A DNA stretch of 64,000 nucleotides. Origin: Chloroflexota bacterium. GTDB lineage: Bacteria; Chloroflexota; Anaerolineae; Promineifilales; Promineifilaceae. Both the position numbers and the translations under genes were made by a program. The notes under the pieces were generated by a model. It was not told the DNA's origin. It ran no database searches and worked only from the letters and a program-made list of their open reading frames with translations. This document shows, piece by piece, positions 42,875 through 51,484 of this stretch. Every line of letters begins with the position of its first letter. Position 1 is the stretch's first letter. The DNA lies in contig JACTMP010000015.1 of NCBI GenBank assembly GCA_014584575.1, forward strand, positions 50,032 through 114,031. Direction: 5' to 3'.

Positions 42875-44740
42875 CTAATCCACCTGAGAGATAGACAGCC
42901 GGCGCAGCATGATGCGCCGTTTGGCGCTATGGGCGGCCATGCGTTCCAGAACGTCGTTCAAAAAGCGCACCGTATCCACAATGTAAGGCCCCTTGTTGAG
43001 CATGACACATTCGGCGCGGCTGCTCATCACCACATCGGTCACTTCGGCGCGCGAGGGGGCGCCCCGTTTAGCCAGATTTTCCAATACCTGCGTGGCCCAG
43101 ATGACGGGCAGGTGCGCGGCTTCGCAAAACCAGAGGATTTCCTCCTGCACTTCGGCCATGCGCTCAAAGCCCAGTTCGGCGGCCAAATCGCCGCGCGCTA
43201 CCATGATGCCATCGGGCGGGGAGTGCATGGCTGCCAGCAGCAGCCGGGGCAGATTTTCAAAGGCCTGGCGCGTTTCAATTTTCAAAACCACACCCAGATG
43301 GGTTGCCTGTAACCGTTTTAACTGGTCTTCCAGCGCGTGAACGTCTTCGGGGGAGCGGGTAAAGGAGAGACCAATGATGTCGGCATGTCTGGCCATAAAT
43401 TCCAGGTCTTCCACATCTTTGGCGGTCAGTGAAGGCATGAGCAGGGTGGTGTCTGGGAAATTAATCCCTTTTTCGGCTTGCAGCCGGCCGACCGTGCGCC
43501 CGCCGGTGGAGGTGATTTCAACGGTGATGTTGTCGCGGTCATTGTCCAGGACACGGCCGTGAATCTTTCCATCATCAAACAACATCCGGTGCCCCGGCTC
43601 CACCGCCTGAAACGCCTCTTTCAGCGTGCAGGCAATATGCGCCGGTTGCGCCAACCGGCCCGTTTCGTCAAATTGGGCCGCCTCGCCGGGCAGGTTGGCG
43701 CGGGTGAGGATGAGCGTGTCGCCGATTTGCAGGGGGATGGGCAGGATCAGCGGCGGGAGTTCCCCGATCTCACCGGTAGCTATCAGTTCCGCGCCACGAA
43801 GCAGGCGCACGGCCGTGCCCGTTTCCACGTAGTGGGTGCGGTCCGTTTCCGCCAGACAAGAATTGTTTTGTTTGTACGTAATCGGCAACTGCCGGTGACG
43901 GCCACGAGCATCCACGAGATGTATTGTGTCGCCCACTTCAGCCTGGGCCAGAAAGTCGGCGGAAACCGGAAGGGTTACATCGGCGGTGGGCGCCGGCTGG
44001 GGTGCTGTGGCCGGGGTGAACCAGACCCGGCACATCGTGGTTACTTCGCCACGAAAGTTCCGTTTGGGCCGGTAGCGCGCCACGTGGCCGGCCGGTTTGA
44101 TGGGGCCGGTGCGCAACTTTGGCCCGGCCAGGTCGGCGTAGATTTTGCACGGCCGTGCCAACTTCTTTTCCGCCCGACGCAGGTTGGCGATCATCGCCAG
44201 CCAGGCCGTCTGGTCATCATGGGCGCAGTTGATACGCATCACGTCCATACCGGCGGCCAGCAGATCGTGGATGAGCCGGGGGTCGGTGGCCGCTTCTGCC
44301 GGCATCGTCACCATAATGCGCACCCGATGTTTGCCTGCGGATTGGCCCAACAACTGTCCGGTGTGTTCTTCCAGCAGCATTGTTCCGGTCTGGTAAGTGA
44401 CGGGCGCTTCTACGTCAGAGGGCGTGTACGTTTCTTCGGCCAGGGCGTGCAGATTGTAGAGGAGCGCATCCAGGGTGCTGAGTACGGCCGTTTCCGTCAC
44501 TCCCAATGACGTCAACCCCATGCCGATCAACTCGCGTTGTAACGGCCGTATGTCCGTCTGGCGGAGCGCCAGGTAGTGCAACAAGTTGCGGGCGCTGGGG
44601 CGATAATCAGCGGCAACCAATTGCAGTTCGGCCTGGTGCCTCTCTTCCAGAGCTAATGCCCGGCGGCGCAATTCCTGAATGGCCGGAATGAGCTGCCTGG
44701 CTTTTTGTTTGTGTTCCGCAATGTCTAAACGCATGGCCAT
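42875..44740 (-). CDS. pyk: Atypical pyruvate kinase with N-terminal extension
   Basis: About 621 residues from an ATG at 44740 (the frame is open to 44830). Residues 1-135 are an extra helical domain (HKQKARQLIPAIQELRRRA, SARNLLHYLALRQTDIRPLQ) not found in standard enzymes. The catalytic barrel follows: RVRIMVTMPAEA, AAGMDVMRINCAHDD, YADLAGPKLRTG, then VVLKIETRQAFENLP, IMVARGDLAAELGFERMAEV, PVIWATQVLENLAKRGAPSR and AEVTDVVMSSRAECVMLNKG. Pyruvate kinase makes ATP and pyruvate from PEP. The usual MLSGET segment is MLNKGP and the allosteric C-terminal domain is absent. Such long variants are known in cyanobacteria-like lineages. Activity likely but regulation unusual. Confidence 0.8.
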   Translation of the reverse strand: MAMRLDIAEHKQKARQLIPAIQELRRRALALEERHQAELQLVAADYRPSARNLLHYLALRQTDIRPLQRELIGMGLTSLGVTETAVLSTLDALLYNLHALAEETYTPSDVEAPVTYQTGTMLLEEHTGQLLGQSAGKHRVRIMVTMPAEAATDPRLIHDLLAAGMDVMRINCAHDDQTAWLAMIANLRRAEKKLARPCKIYADLAGPKLRTGPIKPAGHVARYRPKRNFRGEVTTMCRVWFTPATAPQPAPTADVTLPVSADFLAQAEVGDTIHLVDARGRHRQLPITYKQNNSCLAETDRTHYVETGTAVRLLRGAELIATGEIGELPPLILPIPLQIGDTLILTRANLPGEAAQFDETGRLAQPAHIACTLKEAFQAVEPGHRMLFDDGKIHGRVLDNDRDNITVEITSTGGRTVGRLQAEKGINFPDTTLLMPSLTAKDVEDLEFMARHADIIGLSFTRSPEDVHALEDQLKRLQATHLGVVLKIETRQAFENLPRLLLAAMHSPPDGIMVARGDLAAELGFERMAEVQEEILWFCEAAHLPVIWATQVLENLAKRGAPSRAEVTDVVMSSRAECVMLNKGPYIVDTVRFLNDVLERMAAHSAKRRIMLRRLSISQVD

Positions 44741-44984
44741 AGTGTAACCAAAAAGTCCGCGCAGCCGAAATTGAAATCTAGGGCATGGTTCACCTTCTCT
44801 GGAAACGGCGCCTACCAAATTTCTAACCACAGACGGCCGACGGCAGACCGCCCATCACTGGCAAGATCGCGGTCAGCGGTCAGTAGTCGGCGGTCAAATT
44901 TGTTAAGATCGCTTGAACCGTGCCAAATTGAGTAATCCGTTTTTTAACAACGCTCAGCCATTTTCGGGTAAACTCCGATGCCAT

Positions 44985-46199
44985 ATGAAACTTCTTCTCC
45001 TTACGCCGCAACTGCCATACCCACCGCAGCAGGGCACCAGCCTGCGCAATTTTCACATCCTGCGTGGGCTGGCGGCTGACCATGAGATAACGTTGTTGAG
45101 CTTTTTAGAGCCGGGGCAAACGGCCGATCCCCACCAGATTGCTCCCCTCATTGTACTGTGCCATCATATCGAAACCGTGCCTGCGCCGGCCCGTTCCACC
45201 GGGCAGCGGCTGCGCCAACTGCTCACCACGCGCCTGCCGGACATGGCCCACCGCCTCTACAGCCCTGCATTTGCCGACCGACTGCGCCATTTACTGGCCG
45301 CCAATCAGTTTGACGTGGTGCAAATCGAAGGTATTGAACTGGCGCGTTACATTGATGTGATTCGCGTAGCCAGTAAGGATGTCAAGATTGTTTTTGACAA
45401 TCACAATGCGGAGACGGAGTTGCAGCGGCGCAATATGCAGACGGATTGGCGGCAGCCGCGCCGCTGGCCGGCCGCGGCCTACTCCTGGATGCAGGTGGGG
45501 CGGCTGGCCCGTTTTGAGCGGTGGGCGTGTAAAAATGCGGATTGGGTCACGGCCGTGTCCGAAACCGACCAACGCTACCTCCAATCTCCTAACCTCCCAA
45601 TCTCCGTCATCCCCAACTGCATAGACATTACCGAATACCAAACCCCCATGTCGTCCATCCCCTTTGACCTGGTTTTTAGTGGCAAAATGGATTACCGGCC
45701 TAATGTGGATGCCGTTCTCTGGTTTGCGGATGAGGTATGGCCGCAAATTTTAGCGGCACGGCCGTCTACAACCTGGGCGATTGTCGGCCAGAAACCACAT
45801 CCCCGGCTAGCGCGGTTGCGGGGGATGCCGGGTATTACGGTGACGGGGTGGGTGGAAGATGTACGGCCGTACCTGGCCGGCGCCGCTCTCTTTATCATGC
45901 CCTTTCGCGTGGGCAGCGGCACGCGCCTCAAGCTGATTGAGGCAATGGCCGCAGGCAAGGCCATTGTCAGTACACGAATGGGGGCGGAGGGGTTTCCGGT
46001 GGTGGACGGCCGTGAGATTGTGTTGGCAGATGGTGTGGAGGAGATGGCGACGGCCGTGTTGCGTTTACTCGATGACCTGGCCGAACGTACATGCCTGGGT
46101 ACGGCCGCCCGCCAGTTTGCGGCTGCCTACGACTGGCGTATGGTTATCCCCCAATTCAATCAGATTTACGCAAAGCTGGTACCGATAACGGGCGAATAG
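44985..46199 (+). CDS. Glycosyltransferase (GT4-like, TIGR03087-type N terminus)
   Basis: 404 residues from ATG 44985. The N terminus KLLLLTPQLPYPPQQGTSLR resembles sugar transferases of exosortase-linked gene sets. The C-terminal half has VFSGKMDYRPNVDAVLWFAD, GMPGITVTGWVEDVRPYLAG and RVGSGTRLKLIEAMAAGKAI, the donor-binding region of GT4 enzymes. Acceptor unknown. No exosortase gene is visible, so the link is only by sequence style. It is convergent with the Rpn-type nuclease gene. The 244 bases upstream (44741-44984) show no other feature. Confidence 0.85.
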   Translation: MKLLLLTPQLPYPPQQGTSLRNFHILRGLAADHEITLLSFLEPGQTADPHQIAPLIVLCHHIETVPAPARSTGQRLRQLLTTRLPDMAHRLYSPAFADRLRHLLAANQFDVVQIEGIELARYIDVIRVASKDVKIVFDNHNAETELQRRNMQTDWRQPRRWPAAAYSWMQVGRLARFERWACKNADWVTAVSETDQRYLQSPNLPISVIPNCIDITEYQTPMSSIPFDLVFSGKMDYRPNVDAVLWFADEVWPQILAARPSTTWAIVGQKPHPRLARLRGMPGITVTGWVEDVRPYLAGAALFIMPFRVGSGTRLKLIEAMAAGKAIVSTRMGAEGFPVVDGREIVLADGVEEMATAVLRLLDDLAERTCLGTAARQFAAAYDWRMVIPQFNQIYAKLVPITGE

Positions 46200-46214
46200 C
46201 AGGCTCGGTTCGCA

Positions 46215-47240
46215 CTAACCAGGGTAGGGAGCGTCAGGAGGTGTGTTTTCAACGGCCGTTAACCGGGCAACAAAAGCATCATAAGAAGGGGCAACTATCG
46301 CTTCATCCAACAGCTTTTCCAGCACCGTAGCCGGTAGTTCTGCCAGTCGATCCGGTAGTCCAGGCGGCAGTACGCCGAAACGCCGCTGCAAGATACGGAG
46401 AATGCTCCGTTCTAACCCTTGTTCCAGCCCTTGTTCCAACCCTTGTTCCAACCCCCGTTTAAGCCCTTTTTCCATTCCTATCTGGATATATTCGTCTGCA
46501 ATCGTTGCCATCAGTTTCTCTCCTGGCGCGCCTTGAGCCAGCAGCGCCTGTTCCAATTCTTCACGGCTCACCCGCCCGGTAGCCCTGGTCAGATAATACA
46601 TAATTGTGCGGATGTATTCAACGCCCGTCTCTTTCTCGTGCAACTCAAAGGCCAGTTCAATGAGCGGCCGTAACTCATGGCGCAGTCCGGGGTGGAGGAT
46701 GGCGCGTAACACGCTCAGACAAACCCGCAGCCAGATTTCTCCTTTGATCTCTTCTTCTGACAGGTGGGAAAAGTCGCCGAGCTGGTAACGGAAGTCTAGT
46801 AAATACGGCCGTAACCCCTCCGGCGCATTCAACAGGCTGAAAAAGTCAGTGGGCACACGCCACACCTTTTCGCCATGATACACCACCAGGGGGATGATCG
46901 GTGCTAACGGCTGCTTTTGTTTCACCTGCTCTTGCCAGATAGCCAGCAGGTAGCCCAGCAGTTGCAGGGCAATCAGCAGTTCCGGCTGGCTTTTGTGTTC
47001 AAAGAGGAAGTAGAGATAGAGGGCACGGCCGTCGCCCCGCAACCGGGTCTGGTAGAGCAAATCTGACTGCTGCTCGCGCAAGGTCTCATCAATGAATGAG
47101 CCATCTTGCAGGATGAGGGTGTCCAGGTCAAGCAGCGCCAGCAGGTCGGCGGGCAGGTACTCTTCCAGGTAGTTGCGCACGATTTCCGGGCGGCTGAAGC
47201 TCTCGCGGAAGAAACGGTCGTGGGGATTGTGAACGCTCAT
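46215..47240 (-). CDS. Rpn/YhgA-family PD-(D/E)XK nuclease
   Basis: 341 residues. The N-terminal half is the Rpn nuclease fold: NPHDRFFRESFSRPEIVRNY, QQSDLLYQTRL (Asp60) and LYLYFLFEHKSQPE (Glu81-x-Lys83), i.e. the PD-(D/E)XK core. IIPLVVYHGEKVW is a family hallmark. Residues about 260-275 are a short repeat (GLKRGLEQGLEQGLEQGLER) that may vary in unit number. Relatives are called recombination-promoting nucleases or putative transposases; they are nucleases, not DDE enzymes. It is 18 bases downstream of the Ser/Thr kinase gene on the same strand. Confidence 0.85.
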   Translation of the reverse strand: MSVHNPHDRFFRESFSRPEIVRNYLEEYLPADLLALLDLDTLILQDGSFIDETLREQQSDLLYQTRLRGDGRALYLYFLFEHKSQPELLIALQLLGYLLAIWQEQVKQKQPLAPIIPLVVYHGEKVWRVPTDFFSLLNAPEGLRPYLLDFRYQLGDFSHLSEEEIKGEIWLRVCLSVLRAILHPGLRHELRPLIELAFELHEKETGVEYIRTIMYYLTRATGRVSREELEQALLAQGAPGEKLMATIADEYIQIGMEKGLKRGLEQGLEQGLEQGLERSILRILQRRFGVLPPGLPDRLAELPATVLEKLLDEAIVAPSYDAFVARLTAVENTPPDAPYPG

Positions 47241-47258
47241 GGAAAAATTATACCGTTA

Positions 47259-50200
47259 TCAGGGATAAAGCCAGGTAGTTTCGGGGAAGAGAAGCAGATA
47301 GGTGTGGCCGCCGCCGTCGGTAAAGGTGAGTATGGCCCCGTTGTTGAAGTCCTGAACGGTAAAAGCAGCCGCGATTTGCTCCTGGGTTTGTGGTTGACCT
47401 AAACGGGTGCGCACGGCCGTGTTGTTCTGCCACAAATAACCAAACGCCCCTTTGAGCAAGTCAGACACGTAAAAATTAGCTAACGCCGGGTCATTGACGG
47501 TGTGCGTGCTGAGGGCGCCATCCTGGTAGAGGATATACACCTGTTCTTTGTCTTGACGCCACAGCATCAGCCCGTTGGCGTATGACTGGTAAGCGGCAGT
47601 GGGGGTCACGGCCGTATTTGTAGCACACCCCAACCGGTTACGATAAGCAACATAACTGCTGGCCCACGGCTCAGCCGGGGCAATGGCGCAGGTGGTGGGG
47701 GTGGGCAATATGGCCGGCGTGCCCGGTGCGCCCGGCGATATTGCCGTTAAAGCGCCATTGATGATGACATCAAAAACGGCCTGAATCCCGGCATAATTTT
47801 GCTCCCAGTTGTAATCCTGAAAACGGGGCAGAATGATGAAAGCGGCAGGGATACCTATCTTGTCCAGCCAGTTAGTCACGTCGCCATTGAGGGTGGTGTC
47901 GGCCTGGACGATAGGGCCATCTACAAAGTTAAAGTCGGCGGCACGGCCGTAGGCCTGTGCCAGCGGCGCGGAAACCAGGCTAATCTCCTCACAGGCGCCT
48001 GGCGATGAAAGACCGGTTGCCCGACCGCCTGACCCCCAAAAGATGACGGCCTGCGGTGCAATGGCTTGAATGAACGCCTGCAATGCCTGGCTTTCCGGTT
48101 CTGATACCGGCCCGGCACCGCCACTGTTGAGGACAAATTGCTCCAGGATGGTGTTGTTAGGCTGCCAGCGGCAATCCCAATTGCGGTTCAGGTCTACGCC
48201 GTTGGCATTGAAACGGCCGTCAACCACACCCGGCATATCGGGACTGTCCGGGTTCAGGTTGGGAATGACGTACAGGGCAATATCGGCCGGTATCTCCTCC
48301 GGGTGTGCCTGGAAATGGGTGATGATGGCTGCCACCAGCGCCAGTGCGTTGGGGGCATAACCGGCGTGGATGCCGCCCACAAACAAGACCGGGCGGCTGC
48401 CCTGGCTCAACTGGATGGCTTCAATGGGCGTCCCGTTCACCGAGCGTCCAATTTCCAGCCGGTTTTGCCGGAAAACTACCACCAGGGGCGTCGGCGAGGT
48501 GGTGGCGGTCGAGGGGGGTGTGATGGTTATGGTTGTTGTTAGTGTCGCTGTTAGTGCGGGGGTAGGTGTAGGGGTGATGACGTTGGAAATGGCGTTGGCC
48601 AGGGCCAGATAGGAAGCATAGGCGGCGGAGGGGGTGGGGTAGATACGGCCGTCGGCCTGCACCAACGCCGACTGCCCCGTCTCCAGATTGGCCGCTGTCT
48701 GGCTGATTTCTGACTGCACCAGGCAGGCGCTGGTCAGGCAGTCCACCGTCAGTTGCCCGGCATCCGGCGAAACAAAAAGGCCGCCGCTGCTTTCCGGCGG
48801 CAGGACGACCGTTGCCAATGGGGTGGTCAGGGTGACGGGGGAAACGGCCGTTTCCACCAGCAGGCGTCCCTGTGTCAGGCTAATGCGGGCTTCGGCCGTT
48901 TCCTCTCCCGGCAGGGCAATTTCCACCAGGGTATTGGTGTCTAACAACAGTTTGGTGCGGTCGGGCAGCACCATTTGAATGGGTTCGGAGCTGGATTGAA
49001 CCAGGACGGGGCGATTGGGGGGCACAGGCAAACGGCCGTCGGTGGGAATGCGAGCCAGGGTATCATCAAGCTGCCAGACGGCGCTGGCGGCCCGGTCCAG
49101 TACCATGATGATGCCCGGCTCTGGCGAAGCCGGTAAATCCAGCGCCAGTGTGGTGGGTGTGGAAGTATTGGTAGCCGACGGTAGATCGGTTGGCGGCGGC
49201 ATGGCGGCGACGGTAGGCGTGGCTGTGACCCAGGTAATACCCGGTCGCCAGAGGATGATGGCGACAACAAGGAGCAGGCCAATCCCGGCGGCAGCAAAAG
49301 CCCAATTGCGCCGGGCCACGCCGGGTTGGGTGGTGGGCTGCGGCAAACTGTGGGCCGTGGACGATGCCGGCTGGCTTGCGGCCGTGTCAACGTATGGGGC
49401 CGTTCGTTCGGTGGGGGTAATGGGCGGGTTGGATGGGTGGGCGGCGGCGTAGTAAGCGGACCAGGATTGGGCAGCGGCGGTTACCTGCCGGCCCATCTCG
49501 CCGGCAGTTTGGAAGCGGTCGTCGGGTGATTCCGCCAACGCTTTGTCCATAATTTCATCGTAAGCAAGAGGTTCCTGGATGGCCGGATTGTACTCTTGTA
49601 CAGAGAGTGTACGCCTCTGGAGCCTGGCCAGGAATAGTGTATCGGCGCGCTGCCCGGTGAGCATTTCAAAGAGAATGACACCCAGGGCATAGATGTCGGT
49701 ACGGCCGTCTACCTTCAGCCCACGACTCTGTTCAGGACTCATGTAAGCAGGGGTGCCAATGGGCCCTTGGGTCTGGGAACGGCCGTCGTCGCCCAAAATT
49801 TTCACAATGCCAAAATCGGTCAGGTATGCTTCATCGTGTTCGTTGAAGAGGATGTTGCCCGGTTTCAGGTCGCGGTGAATGATTTCTTTTTTGTGGGCCG
49901 CATCCAGGCCGGCGGCGATACGGTTCACGATGGACACAATTTCTGTTTCCGGCAGTGGCCCGTACCGTATCTTATCTGCAAGAGTGCCGCCGCTCAGATA
50001 TTGCATTACCAGGTATGGCGTTGTTTGTTCCTCGCCCGGTTCCGCCGGGCGCGAAGCATCGTAGATGGGCACAATCGCCGAATGCCCAAGCTGCTTAATG
50101 GCTTCAATCTCCCGGTGAAAGCGGGTGATGTAATGGTGGTCTTCGGCCATGTGCTGTTGGATGACCTTGATGGCAACCTGGCGCTGCAAATCCGGGTCAT

Positions 50201-50306
50201 AACCCAGATAGACAGTTGCCATACCACCTTCGCCGAGAAGTTGGAGAATCTGATATTTCCCCACAAAGGCAGGGAGTTTTGGTTGTGTACTATTATGGTT
50301 TTGCAT
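47259..50306 (-). CDS. Ser/Thr kinase-TM-FecR-like-M14 carboxypeptidase-like fusion
   Basis: 1015 residues. Residues 15-285 are a PknB-type kinase: LLGEGGMATVYLG, AIKVI (Lys47), IIHRDLKPGNILF (HRD at 144-146), DFGIVK (164-166) and GTPAYMSPEQ. One transmembrane helix spans about 335-353. Residues about 405-550 resemble FecR (QMVLPDRTKLLLDTNTLVEI, ISLTQGRLLVET). Residues about 605-860 resemble M14 zinc carboxypeptidases (LFVGGIHAGYAP, NANGVDLNRNW, SEPESQALQAFI), but the metal motif HxxE is HAGY here, so zinc binding is doubtful. The cytoplasmic kinase is thus joined to an outside sensor-like tail. The upstream NERD-FHA gene overlaps its start by 14 bases. Confidence 0.82.
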   Translation of the reverse strand: MQNHNSTQPKLPAFVGKYQILQLLGEGGMATVYLGYDPDLQRQVAIKVIQQHMAEDHHYITRFHREIEAIKQLGHSAIVPIYDASRPAEPGEEQTTPYLVMQYLSGGTLADKIRYGPLPETEIVSIVNRIAAGLDAAHKKEIIHRDLKPGNILFNEHDEAYLTDFGIVKILGDDGRSQTQGPIGTPAYMSPEQSRGLKVDGRTDIYALGVILFEMLTGQRADTLFLARLQRRTLSVQEYNPAIQEPLAYDEIMDKALAESPDDRFQTAGEMGRQVTAAAQSWSAYYAAAHPSNPPITPTERTAPYVDTAASQPASSTAHSLPQPTTQPGVARRNWAFAAAGIGLLLVVAIILWRPGITWVTATPTVAAMPPPTDLPSATNTSTPTTLALDLPASPEPGIIMVLDRAASAVWQLDDTLARIPTDGRLPVPPNRPVLVQSSSEPIQMVLPDRTKLLLDTNTLVEIALPGEETAEARISLTQGRLLVETAVSPVTLTTPLATVVLPPESSGGLFVSPDAGQLTVDCLTSACLVQSEISQTAANLETGQSALVQADGRIYPTPSAAYASYLALANAISNVITPTPTPALTATLTTTITITPPSTATTSPTPLVVVFRQNRLEIGRSVNGTPIEAIQLSQGSRPVLFVGGIHAGYAPNALALVAAIITHFQAHPEEIPADIALYVIPNLNPDSPDMPGVVDGRFNANGVDLNRNWDCRWQPNNTILEQFVLNSGGAGPVSEPESQALQAFIQAIAPQAVIFWGSGGRATGLSSPGACEEISLVSAPLAQAYGRAADFNFVDGPIVQADTTLNGDVTNWLDKIGIPAAFIILPRFQDYNWEQNYAGIQAVFDVIINGALTAISPGAPGTPAILPTPTTCAIAPAEPWASSYVAYRNRLGCATNTAVTPTAAYQSYANGLMLWRQDKEQVYILYQDGALSTHTVNDPALANFYVSDLLKGAFGYLWQNNTAVRTRLGQPQTQEQIAAAFTVQDFNNGAILTFTDGGGHTYLLLFPETTWLYP

Positions 50307-51384
50307 TGTGCGCCGGCAGTGCTAATTTCGTCTCGTTTGTCAACCGCGTCCGGGTTTTAGGAACCGGTTCCTCCGGTTTAACCGGCTCAAACCATACCTG
50401 GCAGGCATTTTTACCTTTACCACCCAGAAATACTTTGATGTCTGGGGATAGTTTTATACCCTGCGAGCCATCTATTCTCTGACGATTGACGTAGATGCCG
50501 TTCAAACTGCCAGCATCATACAACATTACCTGTCCTTTTTGCACTTCCACACGGGCATGGTAGCCACTCACCTGTTTCATCTGGTTGCTAATGCGGATGT
50601 GCATGGCGTGCGTGCGGCCAATGGTCACTTCGTCATAGCTGTAAAGCGGTTTTGTCATCAGGGACCGGTTGGGTTCATACACAAATAGAGAGCCAATAGG
50701 GGCGTGCAAAAGCTCGTCCATATCTTCCCAGGGTTCGGCGTAGAGTGCCAGGCGGATCAACTCTTCGGCTTCAACCGGGGCCAGTTTCAGATGGCTGGAA
50801 ACGATGGTGTATGTCAGCACTAAAATATCGTCTACGCTGTGCAGATGAAACCAGTTATGGTTGCCTTCCAGAGTTTTGGCTGTTGGCGGCTGCGCATCGG
50901 GGTGCATCATGGGGTGAATCAAGACATAGGATTGTAAATGTCGCCATGCCTCAGGCCAACTCACATCCCCCTCATTCTCTGGTCTAGCACCAAAGAAATC
51001 TTTGCTCTTGTTGCCCAGGTAACGTGACCAAAGGCGGCGGGCTTTTTCAGCCTGTTGGTATGGGTTGGTATTTTGGTCACTGCCGCTGTAAAGGAAATGC
51101 CCATCGGCGGTAGGCCAGGGGCCTTGCAGGTCACGGCCGTCAAAAGGCGCATAACAGCTTTTGAAATCCAAAATGGCTACCGACTGGGGCGTGATCAGTA
51201 AGGCGTCTAGTTGTGTCAGCTTTTTCAGGGCTGTATCGTACCGGGGATCAATGTTGGCGATGAGAAAGTAGTCGGCGGGGTCACGGCCGTATCGTTCATG
51301 CAGCAAACGCGCCACCCGGCAAAAGGCGCGCCGTTCGTTCATGTCGGCCGGGAAGGGGGTATGGTAATAAAAATGCACCGTCAT
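50293..51384 (-). CDS. NERD nuclease-related domain fused to FHA domain
   Basis: 363 residues from ATG 51384, which has AGGAGG 7 bases upstream. The N-terminal 200 residues are NERD-like: KKLTQLDALLITPQSVAILD then FKSC gives Asp60 and Asp73-x-Lys75, the PD-(D/E)XK-type core. Residues about 255-330 are an FHA domain (VTIGRTHAMHIRISN, SGYHARVEVQKG, YDAGSLNGIYVN), which binds phospho-threonine. FHA domains are typical partners of PknB-type kinases, and the kinase gene follows with a 14-base overlap. I infer that kinase phosphorylation recruits or controls this putative nuclease. Confidence 0.8.
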   Translation of the reverse strand: MTVHFYYHTPFPADMNERRAFCRVARLLHERYGRDPADYFLIANIDPRYDTALKKLTQLDALLITPQSVAILDFKSCYAPFDGRDLQGPWPTADGHFLYSGSDQNTNPYQQAEKARRLWSRYLGNKSKDFFGARPENEGDVSWPEAWRHLQSYVLIHPMMHPDAQPPTAKTLEGNHNWFHLHSVDDILVLTYTIVSSHLKLAPVEAEELIRLALYAEPWEDMDELLHAPIGSLFVYEPNRSLMTKPLYSYDEVTIGRTHAMHIRISNQMKQVSGYHARVEVQKGQVMLYDAGSLNGIYVNRQRIDGSQGIKLSPDIKVFLGGKGKNACQVWFEPVKPEEPVPKTRTRLTNETKLALPAHNAKP

Positions 51385-51484
51385 GGATATTCCTCCTGGT
51401 AATGCCTGATTATCTGGCAACTGCGTATACAGTATCACAAATACCAGGGGATTATCAACGGCCGTTTGTCAGGTAAAACACCTG

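Noticed and set aside
43478..44509. Plus-strand frame of 343 codons opposite the pyruvate kinase gene
   Set aside because: Antisense shadow; the minus-strand gene has clear catalytic motifs.
46215..47240. Rpn-type gene as a transposase of an insertion sequence
   Set aside because: No DDE motif, terminal inverted repeats or target duplication are seen; the residues fit a PD-(D/E)XK nuclease.
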